DNA of 64,000 bases from UMGS1491 sp944380925 (GTDB lineage Bacteria > Bacillota > Clostridia > Oscillospirales > Acutalibacteraceae). Below the pieces are notes generated by a model that searched no databases, was not told the DNA's origin, and saw only the letters and a list, made by a program, of their open reading frames with translations. Each line of letters begins with the position of its first letter. The first letter of the stretch is position 1. The stretch lies in contig CALWJD010000001.1 in the NCBI GenBank assembly GCA_944380925.1, positions 317,044 through 381,043 of the forward strand, given 5' to 3'. Made by a program: the position numbers and the translations under genes. Positions 35,355-45,427 of this stretch are shown here, piece by piece.

Positions 35355-37223
35355 TCAATTACGAGCATGGTTAAACGTTGGTACAATCTTTAAAAGCATT
35401 TTTTCAATTGCTAAATTATCTTCCGATTTACAAAGCTTTTCTAAGCTCCGGAGATCTAATTTTAATGTTTCCGGATCTAAATCTATCGGGTGACCTATAT
35501 AAATCTTTTCACTTTTTGTTTTTTGGATTCCTTCTTCATCCATTAAAAGTTCCTCATAAAGCTTTTCACCGGGGCGAAGTCCCGTATATTCAATTTTTAT
35601 ATCCTCTCCCGGAATGAATCCCGAAAGCCTTATTAAATTTTCCGCCAAATCTTTTATCTTAACAGGGTCGCCCATATCCAAAACAAAAATTTCTCCGCCC
35701 TTGGCAAGCCCGCCCGCCGTCAAAACGAGCGATACTGCCTCAGGGATAGTCATAAAGTACCTTATTATATCGGGATGCGTAACAGTAACAGGGCCCATTT
35801 TTCTTATTTGCTCTTCAAAAAGCGGGATAACAGACCCATTTGAGCCCAAAACATTTCCAAATCTAACAGCCACAAATTCCGTTTTACTTTCTTTATCTTT
35901 CATTTGGACGAGCATTTCGCATATACGCTTTGTTGCACCCATTACGTTCGTGGGATTTACCGCTTTATCCGTTGAAATTTGAACAAATTTTTGAACTCCG
36001 TATTTATCCGAACATTCAAGCAAATTAAGAGTTCCAAAAACGTTATTTTTAACGGCTTCTTCAATGTTTTTTTCCATCAAAGGCACGTGCTTGTGCGCTG
36101 CGGCGTGAAATACAACATCTATATTTTCAACTGAAAATATTTCTTCAAGCTCTTTTTTATCACAAATGGTTGCTATTTCAACAGATAAATCAAGCTTTCC
36201 GCCAAATTTCATTTTAAGTTCTTGCTGAATTTCATAAGCGTTATTTTCGTAAACATCTAAGATAATTAATCTTTTTGGACCAAGCTCCGCAATTTGGCGA
36301 CAGAGTTCAGAACCTATCGAACCGCCTCCGCCCGTAACCAAAACGGTTTTTCCAATCAAATATCCACCATACTGGTTCTTATCAAAAATTATCGGCTCAC
36401 GGCCAAGCAAATCTTCGACTTTGACTTTCCTTATTGCTGAATCAATAGAAGTACCGGAAGTCATTGTTTGATAAATATCCGGGATAATACGGACTTCTAA
36501 GTTTGTCTTTGCGCAGATATCTAAAATTCTTCTTCTTTCGGCAGTAGATATCGAATTTATAGAAAACAAAATAACTTCCACTTTGAATTTTTCGCAAATT
36601 TCAAGTATCTGGTATGTTGAACCTTCAATCTTAACTCCCATGAGCTTACGCCCTATTTTTTCGCTATCATCGTCAACTATTGCAACGGGGTAGTATTCTC
36701 CGAGAGCATGTTTTGAAATTTCCCTCAAAAGCAGCGCCGTGGAATCTCCGCCACCAACGATGAGCATCCTTTTTTTTGGTTTGCCACCATCGGTAGCAAC
36801 ATTATCTATAAGCCTATTTACCCTATATAAAACTCTGAACATAAAAATACTAAGAACAGACGTAATAAGGAAAATAAAATACATTCTGGGGCTCATTCGA
36901 ATACCCGCCAAAGCAGTTACCACAAAAAAAACAACATTTGCGCAAAACGTTGCAAGCGCAGCATAGAAAAAATCTTCCGCTTCGGCATAACGCCATATTT
37001 TATCATAAAGCTTAAAAGATACAAAAATAAGAGCAAAACAGATATTTACAATAAACAAATACCTTAAAAAGAACTCATCGAGCGCAATAAAATTCAAGCT
37101 ATTTTTATTAATTGCAAAGGAAACATAAAAAGAGATATTCCATATTATAAAATCACAAAAGAAAAGTGCATATTTTCGATATCTTTTAACAAACCTCCAT
37201 ATGGCATCTTTTAGTTTTTCCAT
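35355..37223 (-). CDS. Membrane-bound nucleotide-sugar 4,6-dehydratase/epimerase (CapD/WbpM/PglF type)
   Basis: 622 residues. Four membrane segments (about 15-130) are followed by a CoA-binding-like Rossmann region (MLIVGGGDSTALLLREI) and the short-chain dehydrogenase domain from about residue 285: VTGGGGSIGSELCRQ, AAAHKHVPLMEKN, STDKAVNPTNVMGATKR (the usual Tyr-xxx-Lys site is Met-xxx-Lys in this class), and GLRPGEKLYEELL. Such enzymes make UDP-linked deoxy-amino sugars for surface polysaccharide or glycoprotein. No other polysaccharide cluster genes are adjacent; upp follows upstream. Confidence 0.92.
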   Translation of the reverse strand: MEKLKDAIWRFVKRYRKYALFFCDFIIWNISFYVSFAINKNSLNFIALDEFFLRYLFIVNICFALIFVSFKLYDKIWRYAEAEDFFYAALATFCANVVFFVVTALAGIRMSPRMYFIFLITSVLSIFMFRVLYRVNRLIDNVATDGGKPKKRMLIVGGGDSTALLLREISKHALGEYYPVAIVDDDSEKIGRKLMGVKIEGSTYQILEICEKFKVEVILFSINSISTAERRRILDICAKTNLEVRIIPDIYQTMTSGTSIDSAIRKVKVEDLLGREPIIFDKNQYGGYLIGKTVLVTGGGGSIGSELCRQIAELGPKRLIILDVYENNAYEIQQELKMKFGGKLDLSVEIATICDKKELEEIFSVENIDVVFHAAAHKHVPLMEKNIEEAVKNNVFGTLNLLECSDKYGVQKFVQISTDKAVNPTNVMGATKRICEMLVQMKDKESKTEFVAVRFGNVLGSNGSVIPLFEEQIRKMGPVTVTHPDIIRYFMTIPEAVSLVLTAGGLAKGGEIFVLDMGDPVKIKDLAENLIRLSGFIPGEDIKIEYTGLRPGEKLYEELLMDEEGIQKTKSEKIYIGHPIDLDPETLKLDLRSLEKLCKSEDNLAIEKMLLKIVPTFNHARN

Positions 37224-37252
37224 AATTTTTTATTCCTCTATTTTTTGATTTT

Positions 37253-37891
37253 TTATTTCGTTCCGAAAATCCTATCACCTGCATCTCCAAGGCCCGGTGT
37301 TATATATCCATGCTCATTAAGCCCTTCATCCTTGGCAGCGCAATAAATTTTAACGTCCGGATGAGCATCGATTAAAGCTTTTATGCCCTGAGGAGATGAT
37401 AATATACACATAAATTTAATTGTTTTCGGATTTTGCTTTTTAATGCTCGAAATAGCGCCAATCGCAGAACCTCCGGTTGCAAGCATCGGATCCATAACAA
37501 TAACATCTCGTTCATTTACATCGCTTGGCAATTTGCAATAATACTCAATAGGTTGCAGCGTTTCGGGATCTCTATAAAGACCTATGTGTCCGACTCTTGC
37601 AGTTGGCATAAGGCTCATGACGCCCTCAACCATACCAAGTCCTGCACGAAGTATAGGAATAAAAGCCAAATGACGTTCAGAAAGCACTTTTGTTTTTGCT
37701 GTTTTAATCGGCGTTTCAACCTCCACCTCTTCAAGCGGTAGATCCCTTAAGGCTTCGTAACACATAAGGCGTGTTACCTCGCTTATAAGCTCTCTAAATT
37801 CTTTGGAACTTGTGTTTTTATCCCTTAAAAGTGAAATTTTGTGCTGAATAAGTGGATGCTCCATAATCATAACATTATTATTTTCTGACAT
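37253..37891 (-). CDS. upp: Uracil phosphoribosyltransferase
   Basis: 212 residues of the pyrimidine salvage enzyme making UMP from uracil and PRPP. HPLIQHKISLLRDKNTSSKEFRELI is the family start; VMDPMLATGGSAIGAI is the PRPP loop and the terminal GYITPGLGDAGDRIFGTK is the uracil-binding end. It lies 37 bases from rpiB, a common pair in Bacillota (rpiB-upp). Confidence 0.98.
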   Translation of the reverse strand: MSENNNVMIMEHPLIQHKISLLRDKNTSSKEFRELISEVTRLMCYEALRDLPLEEVEVETPIKTAKTKVLSERHLAFIPILRAGLGMVEGVMSLMPTARVGHIGLYRDPETLQPIEYYCKLPSDVNERDVIVMDPMLATGGSAIGAISSIKKQNPKTIKFMCILSSPQGIKALIDAHPDVKIYCAAKDEGLNEHGYITPGLGDAGDRIFGTK

Positions 37892-37928
37892 ACTTTTGCC
37901 TCCTGAAATTATATATTAAAATTAAATT

Positions 37929-38375
37929 TTACTCGTTTTCCATATCTTCTATCAATTTCACTCTTTCGCTATGCCTACCGCCCTCAAAAGCGGTTTTTAA
38001 AAATATATCTATCATTTCTTCCATTTTTTTAGTTTCACTAAACCTCGCACCCAAACAAAGCACGTTTGCATCATTGTGTTTTCTGGCCATCTCGGTAAGC
38101 TCAGGCTCATAACAAAGAGCCGCTCTTATGCCCTTGATTTTATTTGCGGCAATCGAAACGCCTATTCCGCTCCCGCAAACCAAGATGCCTTTCTCGCTTT
38201 CGCCACCAGCTACGGATTTTGCGACTTTTTCGGCAAAAATCGGATAGTGGCAAGAGTCTTTGCTAAATGTTCCAAAATCTTTATACTTTATAGCTTTGGA
38301 TTCCAAATATTTTTTTAAAATTTCCTTTGCCTCATATCCTGCGTGATCTGCACCTATTGCTATCATAAAATTCAC
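37929..38375 (-). CDS. rpiB: Ribose-5-phosphate isomerase B
   Basis: 148 residues of the LacA/RpiB family. IAIGADHAGYEAKEILKKYL is the N-terminus, the active-site cysteine is in LVCGSGIGVSIAANK, and NDANVLCLGAR is the conserved C-terminal block. It isomerises ribose-5-phosphate and ribulose-5-phosphate. It is 8 bases downstream of tsaB. Confidence 0.96.
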   Translation of the reverse strand: MNFMIAIGADHAGYEAKEILKKYLESKAIKYKDFGTFSKDSCHYPIFAEKVAKSVAGGESEKGILVCGSGIGVSIAANKIKGIRAALCYEPELTEMARKHNDANVLCLGARFSETKKMEEMIDIFLKTAFEGGRHSERVKLIEDMENE

Positions 38376-38383
38376 CTAAATTC

Positions 38384-39118
38384 TCAGTTTATCTTAAGTT
38401 TATTCTCTTTAAGCATTCTTTCTGCCTGTGGAATTTTAATATAATTGGGATTTAAATCCAAAGCAGAAACAATTAAGCCCTCATCATATAATTTTTTGCT
38501 CAAATGTGCTACTTTTACGGCATTTATATAATTATCCTGGGAAAAAGCCAATTTTAAATTATCAAATCCAAAACTTTCCCCCATAGTATTGTAACACATT
38601 AGCGCCCCATCACCAACAAAATTAATATTATATTCTAAATTTTGCAGTTCTGCCGTTAAATCCTCAGGAAAAATTGCCCTATCTTCGCATAACCTAATAA
38701 TTTTTTTATTTTCAGGTTCAATAACACACCTAAACAAAGCATTATATATTCCTCCGCATTTGGCATCAACGCAAACACAGATTATGTCGTCATTTAGCAA
38801 AAAATCCAAACAATTTTGCGCAAGGGCCTCAAGCGAAGAAACCCTTGCACACGGTTTACCACCGACAAAAGCCATGGCCTTAACCGTTGCAAGACCTATC
38901 CGAAGCCCTGTAAATGAACCGGGACCGCATGTAACTGAGTATAAATCAATTTCTTGCGGGGTTATCTTTGAACTTTTTAAAGATGCATCTATCATTGGTG
39001 CTAACGTTTCGCTATGAGTAAGACCGGCATTTATAAAAAACTCTGAAATAATTTTATCGTCTTCACAAATTGCAACACTTGCCGCGGAATTCGACGAATC
39101 AACTGCCAATATTTTCAC
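38384..39118 (-). CDS. tsaB: tRNA threonylcarbamoyladenosine biosynthesis protein TsaB
   Basis: 244 residues, an inactive ASKHA-fold partner of TsaD in t6A37 tRNA modification. The nucleotide-fold start LAVDSSNSAASVAI and the conserved SVTCGPGSFTGLRIGLATVKAMA are clear. It overlaps the tsaE stop by one base, so translation is coupled. tsaD is not in the window. Confidence 0.95.
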   Translation of the reverse strand: MKILAVDSSNSAASVAICEDDKIISEFFINAGLTHSETLAPMIDASLKSSKITPQEIDLYSVTCGPGSFTGLRIGLATVKAMAFVGGKPCARVSSLEALAQNCLDFLLNDDIICVCVDAKCGGIYNALFRCVIEPENKKIIRLCEDRAIFPEDLTAELQNLEYNINFVGDGALMCYNTMGESFGFDNLKLAFSQDNYINAVKVAHLSKKLYDEGLIVSALDLNPNYIKIPQAERMLKENKLKIN

Positions 39119-39555
39119 TAAATTCCCGCCCTTTCTATGGTTATGATTCTTTTGTTTTCGTTATTATCACTTTCGGAATTAATCTTTTTTATAGTAACTT
39201 TTATAATATCTTTAGGTAAATAATCTTCTATATTCTCGCTCCACTCAATTACTAAAATATTGTTTCCAAGATATTCAAAAAATCCGGTGGACTCCAAGTC
39301 CTCCGCAGTTTTAATACGATACATATCAAAATGGTAGAGACTAAACTTATCCGCAGCATATTCATTTACTATGGAAAAAGTAGGGCTGGAGACCTCATCT
39401 TTTACACCAAAATAATCGGCAATACCACGAGTAAACGCGGTTTTGCCAACCCCTAAATCGCCATAAAGCGCTATTATTTCATTGCCCTTTAATGTTTTTG
39501 CCAAATCTTTACCGATTTTTTCCGTATCTAGCGCAGAATTACTAATGATTTTCAT
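39118..39555 (-). CDS. tsaE: tRNA threonylcarbamoyladenosine biosynthesis protein TsaE
   Basis: 145-residue P-loop ATPase that works with TsaB-TsaD in t6A formation. ALYGDLGVGKTAFTRGIADYFG (Walker A), SSPTFSIVNEY and LYHFDMYRI are family blocks; VIEWSENIEDYLP follows. It is upstream of and coupled to tsaB. Confidence 0.96.
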   Translation of the reverse strand: MKIISNSALDTEKIGKDLAKTLKGNEIIALYGDLGVGKTAFTRGIADYFGVKDEVSSPTFSIVNEYAADKFSLYHFDMYRIKTAEDLESTGFFEYLGNNILVIEWSENIEDYLPKDIIKVTIKKINSESDNNENKRIITIERAGI

Positions 39556-39579
39556 ACTATAAATCCTCTAAAAATATAA

Positions 39580-40314
39580 TTACAAAAGCTTATTTAAAAA
39601 CTTTCTTACCCTAACATTTTTACAGTTTCCAAAAAGTTCCTCGGGCGTTTCATCAGCTATTATCTTTCCGTTATCCATAAACAAAACCCTGCTGGCAACT
39701 TCTTTTACGAAATTCATCTCGTGCGTTACCACTATCATGGTCATACCGCCGTTTGCTATATCGGACATAACTTTTGTAACTTCTTTTATCATTTCGGGGT
39801 CAAGCGCAGAAGTAGGCTCATCAAAAAGCATAAGTTTTGGATTCATAATAAGTGCCCTTATTATTGCAACCCTCTGTTTTTGGCCACCCGAAAGCATTGC
39901 AGGGTAATCTGCGGCTTTATCTCGAAGCCCTACTTTTTCAAGAAGCAAAAGCGCACAGCTTTCAGCATCTTTTTTTGAACAAAGCTTTAAAGATACGGGC
40001 GCCAAAACAATATTTTGGAGTATTGTTAAATGCGGAAAAAGATTAAAATGCTGGAAAACCATTCCAATATGCTTTCGCACCTCATCCATATTGCATTTCG
40101 AATCCGTAATATTTTTGCCTTCAAAAATTATTTCGCCGCTTGTTGGAATTTCAAGCCCGTTAAGGCACCTTAAAAAAGTGCTTTTGCCCGAACCTGAAGG
40201 CCCTATTATGGCAACTCTTTCGCCTTTTTTTATATCAACGTTTATTCCGCTTAAGATTCTTAAAACGTTGCTTCCATGATGAAATTCTTTATATAAATTT
40301 TTAACGCTTATCAC
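39580..40314 (-). CDS. Polar amino acid ABC transporter ATP-binding protein
   Basis: 244 residues of the GlnQ/HisP subfamily. GPSGSGKSTFLRCLNGLE (Walker A), the Q-loop MVFQHFNLFPHLTILQN, LSGGQKQRVAIIRAL (signature), MLFDEPTSALDPEM (Walker B) and VVTHEMNF (H-loop) are all intact. It overlaps the end of the permease fusion gene by 14 bases, so the two form one import system. The specific amino acid cannot be read. Confidence 0.96.
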   Translation of the reverse strand: MISVKNLYKEFHHGSNVLRILSGINVDIKKGERVAIIGPSGSGKSTFLRCLNGLEIPTSGEIIFEGKNITDSKCNMDEVRKHIGMVFQHFNLFPHLTILQNIVLAPVSLKLCSKKDAESCALLLLEKVGLRDKAADYPAMLSGGQKQRVAIIRALIMNPKLMLFDEPTSALDPEMIKEVTKVMSDIANGGMTMIVVTHEMNFVKEVASRVLFMDNGKIIADETPEELFGNCKNVRVRKFLNKLL

Positions 40315-41779
40315 TTTTCTTTAGCTTCCTTTCAAGTATTGACATAAGAAGTGTGGTAACCATAACAATTACCAGATACGTAAGTGCAACCGTCATAAGC
40401 GGAACCAGGGGCTCATAAGTCTGGCTTCTTATGATATCGCCCGCCCTTGATAAATCCATAACACCTATAAATCCCGCAACAGACGTTTCTTTTATAAGCT
40501 GAATAAACTCATTTACAAGCGTAGGTAGAACGTTTTTAAACGCCTGCGGCAAAATAATCTTCGTCATGGTTGCACGTTCGCTAAGGCCCAAAGAACGTCC
40601 CGCTTCATATTGACCAACATCAATTGAATTTATACCGGACCTTATAACTTCCGCAACATACGCGCCTGAGTTTATGCCAAATGCAATCATTGCGACCACT
40701 ATCTTTGAAAGTCCGGTGGACGCCAAAATAAGATAATAAATAACAAACAGCTGCACAACAATAGGCGTACCACGAATAATATTAATATATATATTTGCAA
40801 GAAATTTTAAAAACTTAACAAATAGATTTTTGCTTCTGCTCACTTTTACAACCGAAATAAGCAAACCAATTAAAAGCCCCATTGAAAGCGCAACAGCCGT
40901 AATTTTAAAGGTTGTAACAAGTCCTTCGAGTATCATCTTATAACGGTTTTTATATTTTAGATTATTATAAAATTGACCAACCAAATCAACACTCGGCGTG
41001 ACGGTCGAGGTTACATATTTATCAACAATTTTATCTATCTCTTTGGAATCTTTCATTTGCTTGAGTTCTGAATTTATTAAATCCAAAAGTTCGGTTTCAC
41101 CTTTTGGAACGGCAATCCGATATCCTTCTTCAAAAAGATAATCATCAAGCATCTTAACTTTATCATTAGAAAGTCTTATAAGTTTTTTTGCAGGCGCTTC
41201 ATCAACAACCACGGCGTCAAGCCTACCGCTCATAAGGTCGGCAACGGCATCGGAACATTTGTTATATCTGCAAATTTCCGAATCGGAAAAATTTTCCGTG
41301 CAGTAGCTATCACCCGTAAAGCCCATGGCTACGCCTATTTTTTTATTATGTAAATCATCGCCTTTTGATATATCACTTGCATTCGGCACTAAAATGGCTT
41401 GTTTTGCAAAGTAATAAACATCGGAAAAATCAACATTTGCAGCTTTATCGCTCGTATAGCTCATGGCAGCAATTGCAAAATCACAGTTTCTGTTGGCAAG
41501 TTCAAGAGTCACAGCGTCAAACGATGTATCGTTTACAACCGCTTCTACGCCAAGGCTTTCGGCAATTTTATTTGCAATATCAATATCTATTCCAAGTAAT
41601 TTATCGCCATCTTTATATTCAAAGGGCTCAAATTCTGCGTTTGTGGAAACTCTTATGGTTCCTCTTTCTTTTATTTCATCTATTAAACCCGAAGCAAATG
41701 CACATGGCAGCAGATTAACAAACAAAAATGCAGCCATAAAAAAACTTAATTTTTTCAAAACACTTTTCATTTTAAACAA
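40301..41779 (-). CDS. Polar amino acid ABC transporter, substrate-binding protein fused to permease
   Basis: 492 residues. A signal/anchor sequence (1-28) leads into an SBP_bac_3 domain (about 35-265: IRVSTNAEFEPFEYKDGDKLLGIDIDIANKIAE) and then a GlnP-type permease domain (about 275-480) with RGTPIVVQLFVIYYL and the EAGRSLGLSERATMTKIILPQAF loop that contacts the ATPase. Fusion of binding protein and permease is known in Bacillota glutamine/arginine systems and places the receptor on the membrane. It pairs with the ATPase at 39580. Confidence 0.95.
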   Translation of the reverse strand: MFKMKSVLKKLSFFMAAFLFVNLLPCAFASGLIDEIKERGTIRVSTNAEFEPFEYKDGDKLLGIDIDIANKIAESLGVEAVVNDTSFDAVTLELANRNCDFAIAAMSYTSDKAANVDFSDVYYFAKQAILVPNASDISKGDDLHNKKIGVAMGFTGDSYCTENFSDSEICRYNKCSDAVADLMSGRLDAVVVDEAPAKKLIRLSNDKVKMLDDYLFEEGYRIAVPKGETELLDLINSELKQMKDSKEIDKIVDKYVTSTVTPSVDLVGQFYNNLKYKNRYKMILEGLVTTFKITAVALSMGLLIGLLISVVKVSRSKNLFVKFLKFLANIYINIIRGTPIVVQLFVIYYLILASTGLSKIVVAMIAFGINSGAYVAEVIRSGINSIDVGQYEAGRSLGLSERATMTKIILPQAFKNVLPTLVNEFIQLIKETSVAGFIGVMDLSRAGDIIRSQTYEPLVPLMTVALTYLVIVMVTTLLMSILERKLKKSDKR

Positions 41780-41825
41780 CAGAATCCCCCTAAAAATTAT
41801 ACCGCTCTCAAAAGTTTATAAATTT

Positions 41826-43736
41826 TTATTTACCCGTTTTATTTGCGATTTTTTTAATAAGCGACTTTGGCTTGCTATAGTAGTAAGGAACAAGTATAGT
41901 TGCAACGTTTTCATGTTTGCGCAGCTGCTTTTCTATAAAGAAAGTTGTCTGGTTATGGAAAATTGCGTCTTTCCAACCGTTTCCGCAAATACGCGTAAGA
42001 ACAACCGTTAAATTATCCCCGTTTTTAAGCTCTGCTTCACGCTCATTTATATATTCCTCTATTGGAGTAATTATATCACGATATGGCGTATAAACTACCG
42101 TCAGCGGAACTCCAATCTTTAAATCTTCCCACTGCTTTTTGAGTCTTTCAGTCTCTGTTTTGGAAACGGAAATATGAAGCACGGTAAGGTTTGAAGTTAT
42201 TTTATTTGCATAATCAAAAGTTTTCAGCGCCGCACGATTCATTTTATTTATAAGCACAACGCACGGGAATGTATCTGTGCTCTGGCTTTTCTTATATTCA
42301 TAGTGGTAACCTAAAATGCTTATGCCTTTTAAAAACCTAAAGTAATGCTTATGCGTTTCGGACATAAACCACATAAGTAAAGGGGTAGCCACCAAAAGAG
42401 CCCACGCACCATGGGTAAATTTTGTGGTAAACACAACAATTGAGCCTATAAACGTAACAAGTGCGCCAAAACCATTTATCAAAGATTTATATTGCCAACC
42501 CTTTTCTTTGGTTTTTAGCCACTTTACAAACATACCAAACTGGGAAATAGTAAACGATACGAACACACCGACAGAATAGAACGGTATCAACCTGTGGGTA
42601 TCCGCATTAAAAGCAATTAAAAGGACGGAACTTATGATAAAGATAAACATTATACCGTTTGAAAAACTAAGTTTTGTACCTCTTTGCGAAAACTGGCGAG
42701 GCATGTATCTGTCTTGCGCAAGAATGGAAAGAAGTATCGGTAGTCCGCTATAAGAAGTATTTGCCGCCAAAAGCAATATGAGCGACGTTGTAAACTGCAA
42801 AATATAAAGCATGGGGCCATTACCGAATATCGCCGTTGCCATTTGGGATAAAACGGTTCTGTCGGCAAGAGGTATTACTTTTAAAGAGCTCGCCAAAAAG
42901 CTTGTACCACCAAAAATGAAGATTATAATTCCGCCAAGCATAAAAAGAACTTGTTTTGCGGTTTTTTGAGAAGGTTCTTTAAAACTTGGTATTGCGTTAC
43001 TTACCGCTTCAACACCTGTAAGCGCCGAACAACCTGAAGAAAATGCACACAGAAACAAAGTTAAAGTCATAGTTGTTATGGTATTAGACGAGATAGATGC
43101 AATTTGTTCCGGAGTATAGGTTATCGGCATTAATGAGTGCCTAAAAAATCCAATAAATCCCATAACTATAAGAGAAATCATGGATATAATAAACGCATAG
43201 GTCGGAACACCAAAAACTTTTGAAGATTCGCCTATTCCTCTTAGGTTTACAATCGTTATTATACCTACGCATATAAGGGATATTATAATCCTATACGGGT
43301 CGAGCGCCGGAAATACAGCCGTTATTGCCGCCGTAGACGATGAAACACTGACTGCAACGGTCATAATATAATCGATTACCAAACATGTAGCAGCGAGCAG
43401 TGATGCTTTTTTACCAAAATTTTCCTTTGCAACGACATAGGCTCCTCCGCCGTTTGGATAGTGGTTAATTATTTGTGAGTATGAAAAAACCAAAATCAAA
43501 AGCAAAAGGATAATGGGAACGCTTACCAATCCCACATAATTAACCGCAAGAAGTCCCAAAGCCGGCACAAGCGCCATTAATATTTCTTCAACAGCATAAG
43601 CAACGGAAGAAACGGCATCGCTTGCCATAATAGGTAGGCCCCAAAATCTTGAAAGTTTTTCACTTTGAAGTTGCTCGTCTCTTAGTGCTGAACCTAACAA
43701 TATCTTTTTAAAATGCTTAAAATCTATCACAATCAA
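41826..43736 (-). CDS. kimA: KimA-like potassium importer (APC superfamily permease)
   Basis: 636 residues. About 12 membrane segments (residues 30-470) and a cytosolic C-terminal domain. The start (KILLGSALRDEQLQSEKLSR, then MASDAVSSVAYAVEEIL) and YPNGGGAYVVAKENFG match the KimA/YdaO group rather than ordinary amino acid permeases. In Bacillus subtilis KimA imports K+ with protons and is inhibited by c-di-AMP; a ydaO-type riboswitch controls it. No such riboswitch is recognisable in the 230 bases upstream here. The assignment to potassium is by resemblance. Confidence 0.78.
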   Translation of the reverse strand: MIVIDFKHFKKILLGSALRDEQLQSEKLSRFWGLPIMASDAVSSVAYAVEEILMALVPALGLLAVNYVGLVSVPIILLLLILVFSYSQIINHYPNGGGAYVVAKENFGKKASLLAATCLVIDYIMTVAVSVSSSTAAITAVFPALDPYRIIISLICVGIITIVNLRGIGESSKVFGVPTYAFIISMISLIVMGFIGFFRHSLMPITYTPEQIASISSNTITTMTLTLFLCAFSSGCSALTGVEAVSNAIPSFKEPSQKTAKQVLFMLGGIIIFIFGGTSFLASSLKVIPLADRTVLSQMATAIFGNGPMLYILQFTTSLILLLAANTSYSGLPILLSILAQDRYMPRQFSQRGTKLSFSNGIMFIFIISSVLLIAFNADTHRLIPFYSVGVFVSFTISQFGMFVKWLKTKEKGWQYKSLINGFGALVTFIGSIVVFTTKFTHGAWALLVATPLLMWFMSETHKHYFRFLKGISILGYHYEYKKSQSTDTFPCVVLINKMNRAALKTFDYANKITSNLTVLHISVSKTETERLKKQWEDLKIGVPLTVVYTPYRDIITPIEEYINEREAELKNGDNLTVVLTRICGNGWKDAIFHNQTTFFIEKQLRKHENVATILVPYYYSKPKSLIKKIANKTGK

Positions 43737-43966
43737 TCCCTTCTTACCATATATTTTTTAAAAATTACGTTTCAGAGACAATACTATCACAAAATCGGCA
43801 AAATACAAGATGTTTTTACATGTTTTATAACCTAAAAAAATAAATTAACATTATTTAGCTATCAATCGTATTTTATTTTTAAAAATAAGGTTTCTTTTTT
43901 ATTATACGCAAACAACTATAAATACACGGTATAAAATAGTGGCTTTCTTATATTAAATTTAAAAGT

Positions 43967-44197
43967 TTAAGTACCACCATTGCTTTTTAAATTTTCTCTA
44001 AGCGCTAAAATTTCTTTTTTTCTTGCGCAAGTTGCATCATAATCAAACTCTATATGGCCATCATGATTAACGTAGACAACATCGCCTTCTCTTACTTTTC
44101 CGGCTACGTTTTGGATACTAAAAATAACCTCTTCACCGCTTGAATTTTCACAAATAACATTATTTTCACTTATTCTATCGACAAATAAATATTCCAA
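43967..44197 (-). CDS. DUF3006-like small protein
   Basis: 76 residues: EYLFVDRISENNVICENSSGEEVIFS, GDVVYVNHDGHIEFDYDAT and a helical tail. The pattern matches DUF3006, short beta-rich proteins commonly encoded beside ComEC-like beta-lactamase-fold proteins, exactly as here (38 bases after that gene). Role unknown. Confidence 0.7.
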   Translation of the reverse strand: MEYLFVDRISENNVICENSSGEEVIFSIQNVAGKVREGDVVYVNHDGHIEFDYDATCARKKEILALRENLKSNGGT

Positions 44198-44234
44198 ATT
44201 AACTACTCCACAATTTAATTCATCATATAAAAAA

Positions 44235-45335
44235 TTATTTTTCTGTTTCCACTTTTATAGTTTTACCGTCTGTTAAAAATATAATATTACCGCGCTCATA
44301 AGTTTTATAAATTTTATCGCAGCATTTTTCCAAACGCTCCAATGTGTGCCAACGCCAGCCGGACGGAATATAGGGCTTACTTTTTTCTATCGTGGAAATA
44401 ACGGCATAATCCGGATTTACGCATTCCAAAAACTTTTTGGCGCTAGAAGTATTACTGCCATGGTGCCCCACCTTTAAAACGTCCGATTTAAGCACATTTT
44501 GCGGTTCTTCGTTATTTTCTGCCCAAGTTTTTGAGTTTTCTATCCCTTTACGGTTTGTTTTCAAATTTTCGTTTGCTTTACCAAGATTAAATTTACTCAG
44601 CCCATAGTGCTTGATAATATCGTTTTCTTCCGCTTTGCTTGCATCGCCCGTAAATAAAAAGCTGACATCTTTATAAGTTATTTTCATAACTATAGAATTA
44701 TCGTTCATATTCTCTTTATTTGCACGAACGGGGCCAAGTATATCTATTTTCAAATCACCGATTTTAAAACTCTTGCCCACTGATACGGATTCTACGGGGA
44801 CTTGCTTTTCGATAAGAGCTTTTAACATATTTTCATAAGTGCGGGTTATGGGAATTATACTTTTCGGAATATCGGCTTCTATAAATTTATCCACTTTAAA
44901 CTCTCTTATAACTCCGGCCATTTGCCCTATATGATCTCTGTGCGGGTGGCTCATAACCACAAGATCAAGCTTTTCTACTTTTTGCCGTTTTAAATACTCC
45001 ACAACGGCGCCCGCAGGCTCTAAATCGGCAGCGTCAATTAAAATATTAACATCTTTGCATTTTATATACGCACAATCTGCCTTACCTACATTTATAAAGT
45101 GCACACACATATCACCATCATATATTTTGGGAGAAACATTTGCATTTATGTCGTCTACCACTTCTGCAGGTTTCCCGCTAACGCCGCCCAAAAACGCATA
45201 GTCCGAAAAATCCATGCTGCTGAAAATTGACTTTTGAAATGCATTAAAACCGATAAACAAGCCAAAAATAGCGGCACCGATTAAAAAAGTTATACACCAT
45301 GATTTCCTGATTTTTTTACCAAATAATTTAAGCAC
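44235..45335 (-). CDS. ComEC/Rec2-like metallo-beta-lactamase-fold hydrolase
   Basis: 366 residues from a GTG at 45335 that has AGAGG 7 bases upstream. One N-terminal membrane segment (about 12-32) is followed by an external metallo-beta-lactamase domain: FINVGKADCAYIKC, MSHPHRDHIGQM (metal site), LFTGDASKAEEND and KVGHHGSNTSSAKKFL. It equals the C-terminal domain of ComEC without the DNA channel. Such stand-alone proteins may be secreted nucleases or phosphodiesterases. Followed by a DUF3006-like gene. Confidence 0.88.
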   Translation of the reverse strand: MLKLFGKKIRKSWCITFLIGAAIFGLFIGFNAFQKSIFSSMDFSDYAFLGGVSGKPAEVVDDINANVSPKIYDGDMCVHFINVGKADCAYIKCKDVNILIDAADLEPAGAVVEYLKRQKVEKLDLVVMSHPHRDHIGQMAGVIREFKVDKFIEADIPKSIIPITRTYENMLKALIEKQVPVESVSVGKSFKIGDLKIDILGPVRANKENMNDNSIVMKITYKDVSFLFTGDASKAEENDIIKHYGLSKFNLGKANENLKTNRKGIENSKTWAENNEEPQNVLKSDVLKVGHHGSNTSSAKKFLECVNPDYAVISTIEKSKPYIPSGWRWHTLERLEKCCDKIYKTYERGNIIFLTDGKTIKVETEK

Positions 45336-45427
45336 AAAAATACCTCTTATAATAAAATTAGTAAACAAAATAAACATATTTTAAAATTTGGATCACGGAT
45401 AAAAAATAGTACCTTTTTTAATTATTA

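Noticed and set aside
43737..43966. A ydaO-type c-di-AMP riboswitch in front of the KimA-like gene
   Set aside because: The stretch is almost entirely A/T and shows none of the conserved GC-rich blocks.
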